Part shown: piece by piece, positions 8,507 to 15,008 of the stretch
Layout of the letters: each line of letters begins with the position of its first letter
Position numbering within the stretch: position 1 is the first letter of the stretch
NCBI GenBank assembly: GCA_913054415.1
Contig: CAJXII010000017.1
Coordinates: 1 to 17,935, forward strand
Direction of reading: 5' to 3'
Source of the DNA: an uncultured Arcobacter sp.
Lineage (GTDB): Bacteria; Campylobacterota; Campylobacteria; Campylobacterales; Arcobacteraceae
Length of the DNA: 17,935 bases
Made by a program: the position numbers and the translations under genes
Notes under the pieces: generated by a model
Seen by the model: only the letters and a program-made list of their open reading frames with translations
Told to the model about the DNA's origin: nothing
The model's database searches: none

Positions 8507-9261
8507 TAGACAATATATCCAAAATTTTCTAATATTTTTTTGGCATCATTTGTGAATATAAAATCATAAAACTCTTTTACCAATTTTTTATTTTTGCCAT
8601 TAGATAAGATAACTATACCTTGATCTATAGGTTTATACAAAGTATGATCTACATCTTCCCAATTTATCCCTTTTTTAAATCTTGCCATTTTAGAACTAAA
8701 AAGTAACGACTTAGCTACAAATCCAATATTAGCAGCTCTTAAAGTATAAGTTAGAGTTTGCGAAATAGATTGTCCATAAACAAATTTTGATCGAACTTTA
8801 TCATATAACATACTATTTTTTAGAGCTTGTTTAGTTACAATACCATAAGGTGCTGTTTTTGGATTGGCAACTGCTATTGTCTTAATATTTTTATCTAAAA
8901 TAATATCTATACCTTTTGAAAAATCTCTTTTTGTTATACTTAAAATTGCTAAACTTCCTTTTGCATAAACTTTTGGTTTTGTTATAGCTTTTTTAGTTTT
9001 ATACAAAGCATTTGGATATTTCATATTTGCAGACATAAATATATCATAAGGAGCATCTTGATTTATCTGTGCAGTTAGATTTCCACTTGCACCTAGTATC
9101 ACTTTAATATCTATGTTTGGATGTGATTGTTTAAACTTTTGAACCAATTTAGGTATAACATAACTAGCATTTGCGGCAACTGCAATAGTTATAGTTTGTC
9201 CATAAGCAAAATTTATTATCAAAAATAAAAATATAAGTTTTTTGAATATTGCTACTTTCAT
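8506..9261 (-). CDS. modA: molybdate-binding periplasmic protein ModA
   Basis: The substrate-binding protein of the importer, exported to the periplasm. Residues 1-21 form a signal peptide (two lysines, then a hydrophobic LIFLFLIINFAYG stretch). The mature part has the ModA landmarks: AVAANASYVIPKL, GASGNLTAQI, PYDIFMSAN and NPKTAPYG. These contain the residues that hold the tetrahedral oxyanion. The 251-residue length is normal. A GGAG ribosome site lies 6 bp before the ATG. It is the first gene of modABC, with a TATAAT promoter upstream. Confidence 0.95.
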   Translation of the reverse strand: MKVAIFKKLIFLFLIINFAYGQTITIAVAANASYVIPKLVQKFKQSHPNIDIKVILGASGNLTAQINQDAPYDIFMSANMKYPNALYKTKKAITKPKVYAKGSLAILSITKRDFSKGIDIILDKNIKTIAVANPKTAPYGIVTKQALKNSMLYDKVRSKFVYGQSISQTLTYTLRAANIGFVAKSLLFSSKMARFKKGINWEDVDHTLYKPIDQGIVILSNGKNKKLVKEFYDFIFTNDAKKILENFGYIV

Positions 9262-9289
9262 ATATTACTCCACTAATAATAATAATCGC

Positions 9290-9295
9290 ATTATA
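9290..9295 (-). promoter_or_regulatory. -10 element of modABC
   Basis: TATAAT on the minus strand (9295 to 9290), about 29 bp before the modA start. The bases just upstream on the same strand read GTTATATTGT, which resembles the half-site I remember for the E. coli ModE operator. A ModE-type repressor site overlapping the promoter is therefore possible but unproven. Confidence 0.5.
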
Positions 9296-9337
9296 ACAAT
9301 ATAACCTTAATTTTTAGATATGCTTAAACTACTAAAT

Positions 9338-9345
9338 GATACAAT
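9338..9345 (+). promoter_or_regulatory. candidate extended -10 element of ribBA
   Basis: TGATACAAT (9337-9345) fits an extended -10 (TGnTAnAAT) and would give a leader of about 20 bases. A better hexamer, TATAAT at 9354-9359, lies only 13 bp from the ATG and would start transcription at or inside the AAGGA ribosome site. I therefore prefer the upstream element. Confidence 0.35.
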
Positions 9346-9372
9346 GGCGGTATTATAATACAAGGATTATAG

Positions 9373-10422
9373 ATGTCAGAGTCAATTTCTAATATGTCGG
9401 CAATACAAAGAGTAAAAAAAGCTATCGAAGAGATCAAAAAAGGCAATATGGTAATAATGCTTGATGATGAAGATAGAGAAAATGAGGGAGATTTAGTTTA
9501 TTGTGCTACACTTAGCACAGATCAACATGTAAATTTTATGGCTACACATGCTAAAGGTTTAATATGTGTAGCACTTCCTAAAGATACTGCTTTAAGACTT
9601 GATCTAAATCCTATGGTAGAAAGTAATACCTCATCTTATGAAACTGCTTTTACAGTATCTGTTGATGCAGCTTCAGCATCTACGGGTATTAGTGCAGCAG
9701 AAAGAAATGATACAATCTGCATCCTTGCAAATCCTGTAAGTAGTGTAGATGAACTTGTAAAACCAGGGCATATCTTTCCACTTATAGCAAAAGATGGTGG
9801 TGTTCTTGTAAGAACAGGACATACAGAAGGTAGTGTAGATCTATGTAAATTAGCTGGATTTCATGGTGAATCTGTAATATGTGAGATTATGAAAGATGAT
9901 GGAACTATGGCAAGAAGAGATGATCTTGATATATTTGCTCAAAAACATAATATGACTCAAGTATATATTTCAGATATTGTAGAGTATAGACTAGCTCATG
10001 AATCATTGGTAAAAGAGATCTCATCAACACAAGATATATTCTTTAGCACAAATATTACTAAAAAAATATTTGAAGATCATCTAAACAATCAACATACTGT
10101 TATTATTTTTGGCGATTTACAACCATCATCAGTAGTAAAATTTCACACTATTGATAGAGACATCAATCTATTTTTAAATGATGACAAACTTAGCTATATG
10201 TTAAAAAGTATAGATTATCTACAAAAACATAATGGAGTTTTAATCTTTTTAGATAATACAAATGAGAAAAATCATAATATGAAAGATTTTGGTATTGGAG
10301 CTCAAATCCTAAAACAATTAGGTATCACTCAGATCGAACTTATATCTTATGGAGCAAAACACTCATTTATTGGACTAAATGGATTTGGATTAACTATCAA
10401 GCAAGAGATTAATATCGCTTAA
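9373..10422 (+). CDS. ribB: 3,4-dihydroxy-2-butanone 4-phosphate synthase with degenerate GTP cyclohydrolase II domain
   Basis: The N-terminal half (about 10-205) converts ribulose 5-phosphate to the four-carbon precursor of riboflavin. It is well conserved, with DDEDRENEGD (31-40, acidic metal and substrate loop), GHIFPL (132-137) and HTEGSVDL (150-157). The C-terminal half (about 210-349) aligns in position with GTP cyclohydrolase II, but I find no cysteines of the zinc site and no GSxRCDCG-like motif. Only IGAQILKQLGI and the closing GFGL region recall RibA. It should be inactive as a cyclohydrolase, so a separate RibA is expected elsewhere. Such degenerate RibBA proteins are known in Helicobacter and relatives. 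AAGGA lies 6 bp before the ATG. Confidence 0.94.
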   Translation: MSESISNMSAIQRVKKAIEEIKKGNMVIMLDDEDRENEGDLVYCATLSTDQHVNFMATHAKGLICVALPKDTALRLDLNPMVESNTSSYETAFTVSVDAASASTGISAAERNDTICILANPVSSVDELVKPGHIFPLIAKDGGVLVRTGHTEGSVDLCKLAGFHGESVICEIMKDDGTMARRDDLDIFAQKHNMTQVYISDIVEYRLAHESLVKEISSTQDIFFSTNITKKIFEDHLNNQHTVIIFGDLQPSSVVKFHTIDRDINLFLNDDKLSYMLKSIDYLQKHNGVLIFLDNTNEKNHNMKDFGIGAQILKQLGITQIELISYGAKHSFIGLNGFGLTIKQEINIA

Positions 10423-10425
10423 TCT

Positions 10426-11274
10426 CTAAGTTACTATTAGATCCATATATAAAGTATATCCACTCACATAAGAGTTATCATCAAAATTTGAGCTTATAAG
10501 CACTTCAAATGCCATAGGTTTTTTATCTTTTGATAAAAACTTGTGGGTAAAAGTTATACTTTTTTTAGTATGTATCACATCTAGCATAATCTTTTGCATC
10601 TTATTAGCATGATCATTTTGATCCTCTATTATAGATATAGATTCACCAATAACCTCATCATCAGTATAGGCAAAAAGTTTATTAAATTTATTTGATACAT
10701 CTAATATTTTAGCATTTTTATCCATATCTATACGACATATATATTTATTAGCTAATTGTCTAAGTAAAATCAACTCATTTTTATAAATAATATTTTCTTG
10801 AGTTAATGACTTGTTTAACTCTTTATAATCTTTTGTTTTTGTAGCTAAAGAGTTGATAAATTGTTGTTTTTGTAGATCACTTTTATATTTTCTAACACTT
10901 TTTATAATTTTTTCTGTTAATATTTTTATTTTAATAGGTTTCATTAGATATTGATCAATATTAAGATTTATAGATTCTCTTAAAAATTCATCATCAGTAT
11001 ATGCTGTAATAAAAATTATAGGGATAAACTGATCTTTTAAAATTTGTTTTGCCATCTCTATACCACTCAGATTTGGCATATTAATATCAGATACTATTGC
11101 ATCAATATCTTTTTTATTGGCTTTAAAAACTTCAATAGCTTCTACTCCATCACAAGCAGTATAAACTTTCTTAAACAACTTAGATAATATTATAGCTGTG
11201 CTATCTCTTAATTGATCCTCATCCTCTACATATAAAATCGATATAGTTCTTAAATCTTCCAAATTTACTTTCAC
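10426..11274 (-). CDS. response regulator: receiver domain plus PAS domain
   Basis: A 282-residue signalling protein without a DNA-binding output domain. The receiver (about 10-125) has the acidic pair VEDED (16-20), phosphoacceptor Asp63 in SDINMPNLSG, Thr89 in FITAYT and Lys111 in MKPI. A predicted coiled-coil linker (about 125-175) leads to a PAS-like sensor domain (about 178-282, NKFNKLFAYTDDEVIGESI). Candidate roles are a relay or adaptor in phosphorelay signalling; the target is unknown. The start is a GTG with GGAG 7 bp upstream. It follows ruvB by 15 bp and converges with ribBA, so it is the last gene of its transcript. The link with RuvB may be positional only. Confidence 0.85.
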   Translation of the reverse strand: MKVNLEDLRTISILYVEDEDQLRDSTAIILSKLFKKVYTACDGVEAIEVFKANKKDIDAIVSDINMPNLSGIEMAKQILKDQFIPIIFITAYTDDEFLRESINLNIDQYLMKPIKIKILTEKIIKSVRKYKSDLQKQQFINSLATKTKDYKELNKSLTQENIIYKNELILLRQLANKYICRIDMDKNAKILDVSNKFNKLFAYTDDEVIGESISIIEDQNDHANKMQKIMLDVIHTKKSITFTHKFLSKDKKPMAFEVLISSNFDDNSYVSGYTLYMDLIVT

Positions 11275-11289
11275 CTTATTACTCCATTA

Positions 11290-12303
11290 CTAAAATAAAC
11301 TATTTTCATTCACTGGTGGAGTTAGCCTAAAAAGTTCATAACTTTTTACACTAGCCACCCTACCCCTTGCTGTTCGTTGGATATATCCATTTGCTAACAA
11401 ATATGGCTCTATAGCATCTTCGATCGTTCCCTCATCTTCACTTAATGCTGCTGATATTGTGCTAAGACCTATTGGTTTACCTTTATTTGATATAAGAAGT
11501 TCTAAAAGTCTTATATCCATCTCATCAAAACCTTGATCGTTTACACCCAATTCATTTAAAGCAAACTGACATCTACTTAGATTGATAATATCTTCATCTT
11601 CAACCTCTGCAAAATCCCTAACTCTTTTGAGAAGTTTTAAAGCTATCCTTGGTGTTCCTCTACTTCTTCTTGCTATCTCTAAACTAGCATCTTTTTGTGT
11701 TGGCTTTTCAAGTTTTAAAGCCGCTGCTGATACTATTTGACTTAGCTCTTCTTGATTGTAAAATTGCATCCTAAAATTCATACCAAATCTATCTCGCAAA
11801 GGGTTGCTTATCATACCAGCTCTTGTAGTTGCACCTATTAGTGTAAATCTAGGAAGATCAATCTGAACTGTTTGAGCTGCTGGACCACTACCTATAATAA
11901 TATCAAGTCTAAAATCCTCCATAGCAGGATAAAGTATCTCCTCTATTGCTGGACTTAATCTATGTATCTCATCTATAAATAGTATATCTGATTCCTCTAA
12001 GTTTGTTAATATCGCTGCTAAATCCCCTGCTTTTTCTATCATAGGAGCCGCTGTTACTTTGATATTTGTTTCCATCTGCTTTGCTATAATATGAGCTAGT
12101 GTAGTTTTTCCAAGTCCTGGAGGTCCAAAAAGTAAAATATGATCAAGTGCTTCATCTCGCTTTAAACTAGCTTTGATGAAAACTTGTAGATTTTTTTTAA
12201 TCTGCTCTTGCCCTATATATTCATCCCAAGCACTAGGGCGAAGTAAATTTTCATTCTCTTTATCATCAAATGATATTTGTTCAACTTCTACTAATCTTTC
12301 CAT
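11290..12303 (-). CDS. ruvB: Holliday junction branch migration helicase RuvB
   Basis: The AAA+ motor that, with RuvA, drives Holliday junctions during recombinational repair. The 337 residues have normal length. Walker A is GPPGLGKTT (60-68), Walker B is DILFIDEIH (106-114), sensor 1 and the arginine finger region are in LIGATTRAG (155-163), and PRIALKLLKRVRDFA marks sensor 2. The C-terminal winged-helix DNA-binding domain ends with YIQRTARGRVA. The ATG at 12303 fits the family N-terminus (MER-VEVE); the ribosome site is weak, so coupling with the upstream remnant ORF is possible. Confidence 0.97.
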   Translation of the reverse strand: MERLVEVEQISFDDKENENLLRPSAWDEYIGQEQIKKNLQVFIKASLKRDEALDHILLFGPPGLGKTTLAHIIAKQMETNIKVTAAPMIEKAGDLAAILTNLEESDILFIDEIHRLSPAIEEILYPAMEDFRLDIIIGSGPAAQTVQIDLPRFTLIGATTRAGMISNPLRDRFGMNFRMQFYNQEELSQIVSAAALKLEKPTQKDASLEIARRSRGTPRIALKLLKRVRDFAEVEDEDIINLSRCQFALNELGVNDQGFDEMDIRLLELLISNKGKPIGLSTISAALSEDEGTIEDAIEPYLLANGYIQRTARGRVASVKSYELFRLTPPVNENSLF

Positions 12304-12319
12304 CTATTTTATTACCACT

Positions 12320-12694
12320 TTATACCATATTTTCAGTATATCTAACCACTTTATTTCTTCCTGTTTGTTTAGCCTCATAAAGTGCAATATCAGTTTGTTT
12401 GATATATTTCCAAAAATCTTGTTGTTTATTTGGGGAAAGCGACATCCCTATACTTACTGTTTTACTATTAGAGATTGTTTTAATAGCAATATCACCTACA
12501 TCGTGCCTATAATTATCATTGACCATATGGGCAGTTAATCCATTTTTAACACTTTGAGCTATAAGTTGAGCTTTTGTATCTGCACTTTGGAATCCAAAAT
12601 TTCTAAGGTTTACTGTAATATTTATTATCAAAAACAATAACATCACAAACATAATAATACCAATCGTTACTAAAACATTTTTTTTACTATTCAC
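12320..12694 (-). pseudogene. membrane diguanylate cyclase remnant, internally deleted in frame
   Basis: An intact 124-codon frame that reads as pieces of a much larger protein. Residues 1-57 are a membrane anchor (helix about 8-28) plus the start of a periplasmic sensor domain (AQSVKNGLTAHMVN). Residues 58-75 (NDNYRHDVGDIAIKTIS) match the region before the active site of a GGDEF domain. Residues 78-124 (KTVSIGMSLSP, TDIALYEAKQTGRNKVV) match its C-terminal end. The GGEEF active site and most of the sensor are gone, so it cannot make c-di-GMP. Junctions are inferred near 12515-12525 and 12466-12472. The GTG start has AAGGA 6 bp upstream and lies behind a TATAAT promoter, so it is probably still translated ahead of ruvB. 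A small membrane protein with a new role cannot be excluded. Confidence 0.75.
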
Positions 12695-12724
12695 ACACTA
12701 TCCTTAAAAGTTAAAATCTATTTC

Positions 12725-12730
12725 ATTATA
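12725..12730 (-). promoter_or_regulatory. -10 element for the GGDEF remnant, ruvB and receiver-PAS genes
   Basis: TATAAT on the minus strand (12730 to 12725), about 30 bp before the GTG start of the remnant ORF. The three following genes lie 15-16 bp apart, so this is the likely promoter of ruvB too. Confidence 0.55.
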
Positions 12731-12742
12731 TCTTATTGTTAG

Positions 12743-13528
12743 TTAATATATCTCATCGTCTGATGGGAATTTTTTATTTTGCACATCTGAAATATATTGT
12801 TTTAAACCATCTTTAATAAGCTTTGCACCATTGAGATATTGTCTCACAAATTTTGGTTTGAACTCTTCAAAAAATCCAAACATATCTGACCACACTAAAA
12901 CTTGTCCATCGGTATCTACACCTGCACCTATTCCAATCACAGGAACATTTACAGCTTCTGTAATAGCTTTTGCGGCTTGAGATTTAACACCCTCCACTAT
13001 AATCATAAATGCTCCAGCTTCCTCTACTGCTTTAGCATCTTCTACAAGTGACTCTATTGCATCTTGATCTTTACCTTTTATCTTATAGCCACCTTCACTT
13101 CTAAAGTTTTGTGGCAATAATCCAATATGCCCAACTACTGCTATTGAATTTTGAGTAAGATATTTAATTGTTTCAAATTGTTCCTTACCACCTTCTATTT
13201 TAATAGCACTAGCATTAGTTTCTTGAAATACTTTTGTTGCATTTTGTATCGCTATATTTTTATCATAATATGTTCCAAAAGGCATATCAGTTATAACAAA
13301 TGTATTTTTTGCACCATTACATACTGCTTTTGTATGATAAATCATCTGATCTATAGTGGCACTTAAAGTATCATTATTACCAGCAAAAGACATATTTAAA
13401 CTATCTCCCACTAAAATAAAATCAACCTCTTCATCAAATAATCTTGCAAATAAAGCATCATAAGCGGTTATCATTGTAAGCTTTCTTTGACCTTTTGCTT
13501 TTTGAATTGTAGTAATTGTTTGTTTCAT
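12743..13528 (-). CDS. panB: 3-methyl-2-oxobutanoate hydroxymethyltransferase (PanB)
   Basis: The first step of pantothenate (and so coenzyme A) synthesis: transfer of a hydroxymethyl group from methylenetetrahydrofolate to alpha-ketoisovalerate. The 261 residues give a TIM barrel with the family motifs MITAYDALFARL, VGDSLNM (metal Asp), DMPFGTYY, GHIGLLPQ and VIGIGAG. The length is normal. AAAGGA lies 9 bp before the ATG, with a TATAAT promoter shared in the gap with the divergent trpA. No other pantothenate gene is adjacent. Confidence 0.96.
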   Translation of the reverse strand: MKQTITTIQKAKGQRKLTMITAYDALFARLFDEEVDFILVGDSLNMSFAGNNDTLSATIDQMIYHTKAVCNGAKNTFVITDMPFGTYYDKNIAIQNATKVFQETNASAIKIEGGKEQFETIKYLTQNSIAVVGHIGLLPQNFRSEGGYKIKGKDQDAIESLVEDAKAVEEAGAFMIIVEGVKSQAAKAITEAVNVPVIGIGAGVDTDGQVLVWSDMFGFFEEFKPKFVRQYLNGAKLIKDGLKQYISDVQNKKFPSDDEIY

Positions 13529-13559
13529 CTAATTTAATCCTTTAGAAAATTATGCTACT

Positions 13560-13565
13560 ATTATA
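13560..13565 (-). promoter_or_regulatory. -10 element of panB
   Basis: TATAAT on the minus strand (13565 to 13560) gives a panB leader of about 25 bases. The gap to the divergent trpA TTG start is only 65 bp, so the two promoters must overlap or lie side by side. TAAAAT at 13569-13574 is a weak candidate for trpA. Confidence 0.5.
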
Positions 13566-13593
13566 CCCTAAAATATTTTATATAGGATTAGTT

Positions 13594-14334
13594 TTGAAAA
13601 AATTAGTAGGTTTTATTACATCTTCATTACCAAATGATAGTTTTACAGTAGATTTAGCACTTAGTATGAAAGAAGCAGGTGTTGATACCATAGAGTTAGG
13701 GATACCTTTTTCAGATCCAGTTGCTGATGGTGTTGTTATAGAAAAAGCAAGTTTAAAAGCATTGCAAAATGGATTTAAATTAGAAAATCTATTTAATATC
13801 TCAAAACAAATAGCTCCCAAAGTAGATACTTTATGGATGGGATATATGAATCCATTTTATCACTATGGGGTAGAGAATTTTTTACAAAAAGCACAAGAGT
13901 ATGATATCCAAGGTGCAATCATACCAGATCTACCTTACGAAGAATCAAAAAGTTATAAAGATATATTTCAAAAATATGATCAACACCTTATAGATTTTGT
14001 AGCTCCAACAGATAATCTACAAAGAATACAAACTATTACAAAAAATAGCTCAAAATTTATATATCTTGTAGCTTATGCTGGTATCACAGGAAGCAATACT
14101 CAAGAGGATCTATCTGAAGTGATCCAAAATATAAGGAACTCTACAAACACTCCTATTTATATTGGATTTGGTGTAGATGAAAAAACTGCTAAAGCAAAAG
14201 CACAAGGTGTAGATGGAGTGATCGTAGGTAGCACATTTGTTAAAGTACTAATTGATGATACTTTAAATAACAATGAAAAAATTAATAAAATTATAGAAAA
14301 AGTTAAAATTATAAAAGAACAAATCAATAGTTAA
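13594..14334 (+). CDS. trpA: tryptophan synthase alpha chain (TrpA)
   Basis: The alpha subunit cleaves indole-3-glycerol phosphate and passes indole to TrpB. I place the start at the TTG at 13594, because AGGA lies 6 bp before it and the protein then begins MKKLVGFITSSLP like its homologues. The frame is open to an ATG at 13552, but that extension is hydrophobic and unlike the family. Counted from the TTG, the catalytic residues are Glu34 in IELGIPFSDP and Asp45 in VADG, equivalent to E. coli Glu49 and Asp60. YAGITGS and IYIGFGV form the phosphate-binding region. No other trp gene is adjacent, so trpA is apparently separate from the rest of the pathway. Confidence 0.95.
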   Translation: MKKLVGFITSSLPNDSFTVDLALSMKEAGVDTIELGIPFSDPVADGVVIEKASLKALQNGFKLENLFNISKQIAPKVDTLWMGYMNPFYHYGVENFLQKAQEYDIQGAIIPDLPYEESKSYKDIFQKYDQHLIDFVAPTDNLQRIQTITKNSSKFIYLVAYAGITGSNTQEDLSEVIQNIRNSTNTPIYIGFGVDEKTAKAKAQGVDGVIVGSTFVKVLIDDTLNNNEKINKIIEKVKIIKEQINS

Positions 14335-14357
14335 GCATATATCAATATTGCTTTTAC

Positions 14358-14363
14358 TATAAT
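14358..14363 (+). promoter_or_regulatory. -10 element of the tRNA-Glu gene
   Basis: TATAAT ends 12 bp before the mature 5' end of the tRNA, preceded by CTTTTAC. This would give a precursor with a very short 5' leader. Confidence 0.6.
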
Positions 14364-14375
14364 TTCACTTTTAAT

Positions 14376-14451
14376 GACCCCGTCGTCTAGTGGCCAAGGA
14401 CTTTTGGATTTCCTCCAAAAAACGCAAGTTCAAATCTTGCTGGGGTCGCCA
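14376..14451 (+). tRNA. tRNA-Glu(UUC) with encoded CCA
   Basis: A 76-base cloverleaf. The acceptor stem GACCCCG pairs with TGGGGTC and is followed by G and an encoded CCA. The D arm is GTCT/GGAC, the anticodon stem TTTGG/CCAAA, and the T arm GCAAG-TTCAAAT-CTTGC. The seven-base anticodon loop ATTTCCT gives anticodon TTC (Glu). Known tRNA-Glu identity features are present: U11-A24, U13-G22 and a four-base variable loop lacking position 47. Two loop positions are unusual: A32 with U38 and, above all, C37 where a purine is expected. Confidence 0.92.
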
Positions 14452-14560
14452 TTTTTAATAAATCTATACCAATTCAAAAAATAACTGCAATTTTTACCAA
14501 AATTATACTGCTATTTTCTTTAAAAATGTTTGTTTAATTGTTTTATATAGTCTTATAAGT

Positions 14561-14566
14561 TATAAT
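14561..14566 (+). promoter_or_regulatory. -10 element of the nucleotidyltransferase remnant
   Basis: TATAAT lies 28 bp before the ATG, with a strong AAAGGGG ribosome site between them. Expression signals are therefore intact although the coding frame is broken. The stretch 14452-14560 between the tRNA and this promoter is plain AT-rich DNA in which I see no other feature. Confidence 0.5.
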
Positions 14567-14594
14567 GGTTTATAAATTATAAAGGGGTATAAAA

Positions 14595-14905
14595 ATGGAT
14601 AGAGAATCTATATTAAATTTTCTAACAACTCATAAACAAGAGTTACAAAATAATTATGCTCTTACTAAGATAGGTTTATTTGGAAGTTATGCAAAAAATA
14701 CTGCAAATGAAAATAGTGATATAGATATAGTGATACAATCAACAAAAAAAGATTTCTTTTAAAAGATGATTTAACACATATTGTAAAAAATAAGATAAAT
14801 TTAAAAGAAGCAATTTTATATGAAATAGATGAATATAAAAACTTAAATGATGTAACTATTGTTAAATATTTAATGCAGTTAGATTCACTTTTAGTTACAT
14901 CATAA
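14595..14905 (+). pseudogene. frameshifted minimal nucleotidyltransferase (MNT antitoxin type)
   Basis: The first frame (14595-14762) encodes 55 residues with the MNT signature IGLFGSYAKN followed by SDIDIVI, the motif of MntA-like nucleotidyltransferases that pair with HEPN toxins. It stops at TAA 14760-14762 right after KKDFF. The next frame continues without a stop from about 14756 to 14905 (LLKDDLTHIVKN ... LMQLDSLLVTS). Joined, the two parts give about 103 residues, the usual size of the family, and KKDFF-LKDDL reads smoothly across the T-run at 14757-14760. A one-base indel is the simplest explanation. The distal half does not resemble an ordinary MNT C-terminus that I know. No HEPN partner is adjacent. 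Confidence 0.65.
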
Positions 14906-14967
14906 GTTGCACTTTAAGTATTGATATTTGATTGCTTTACCACTTCAGCCATTTAATAATATTTTTT

Positions 14968-14976
14968 TGCTAAAAT
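14968..14976 (+). promoter_or_regulatory. Campylobacter-type promoter of galE
   Basis: A seven-T run (14962-14968) is followed directly by TGCTAAAAT, which fits the T-rich upstream element plus TGnTAnAAT described for Campylobacter jejuni sigma70 promoters. The leader would be about 26 bases, with GAAAGG 8 bp before the galE ATG. Confidence 0.6.
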
Positions 14977-15008
14977 AATTAACATAATAAATACGAAAGG
15001 CAATCTTA

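Noticed and set aside
12173..12538. 121-codon plus-strand frame across the ruvB start and the GGDEF remnant
   Set aside because: It runs antisense to two genes with clear coding signal and has no ribosome site; the long frame is a chance product of AT-rich DNA.
13552..13593. ATG at 13552 as the trpA start
   Set aside because: The 14-residue extension is unlike TrpA proteins, covers the likely promoter region, and the TTG at 13594 has a well-placed AGGA.
14930..14955. tRNA-like D arm on the minus strand (TGGCTGAAGTGGTAAAGCAA)
   Set aside because: It resembles the D-arm region of a tRNA-Ser or similar, but there is no acceptor stem, anticodon arm or T arm in the flanking sequence. At best it is an old tRNA fragment; I cannot support a gene.
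14452..15008. Integration site with a duplicated tRNA-Glu 3' end
   Set aside because: I looked for a second copy of the tRNA 3' end (CTGGGGTCGCCA) downstream in the window and did not find one; no integrase is present.
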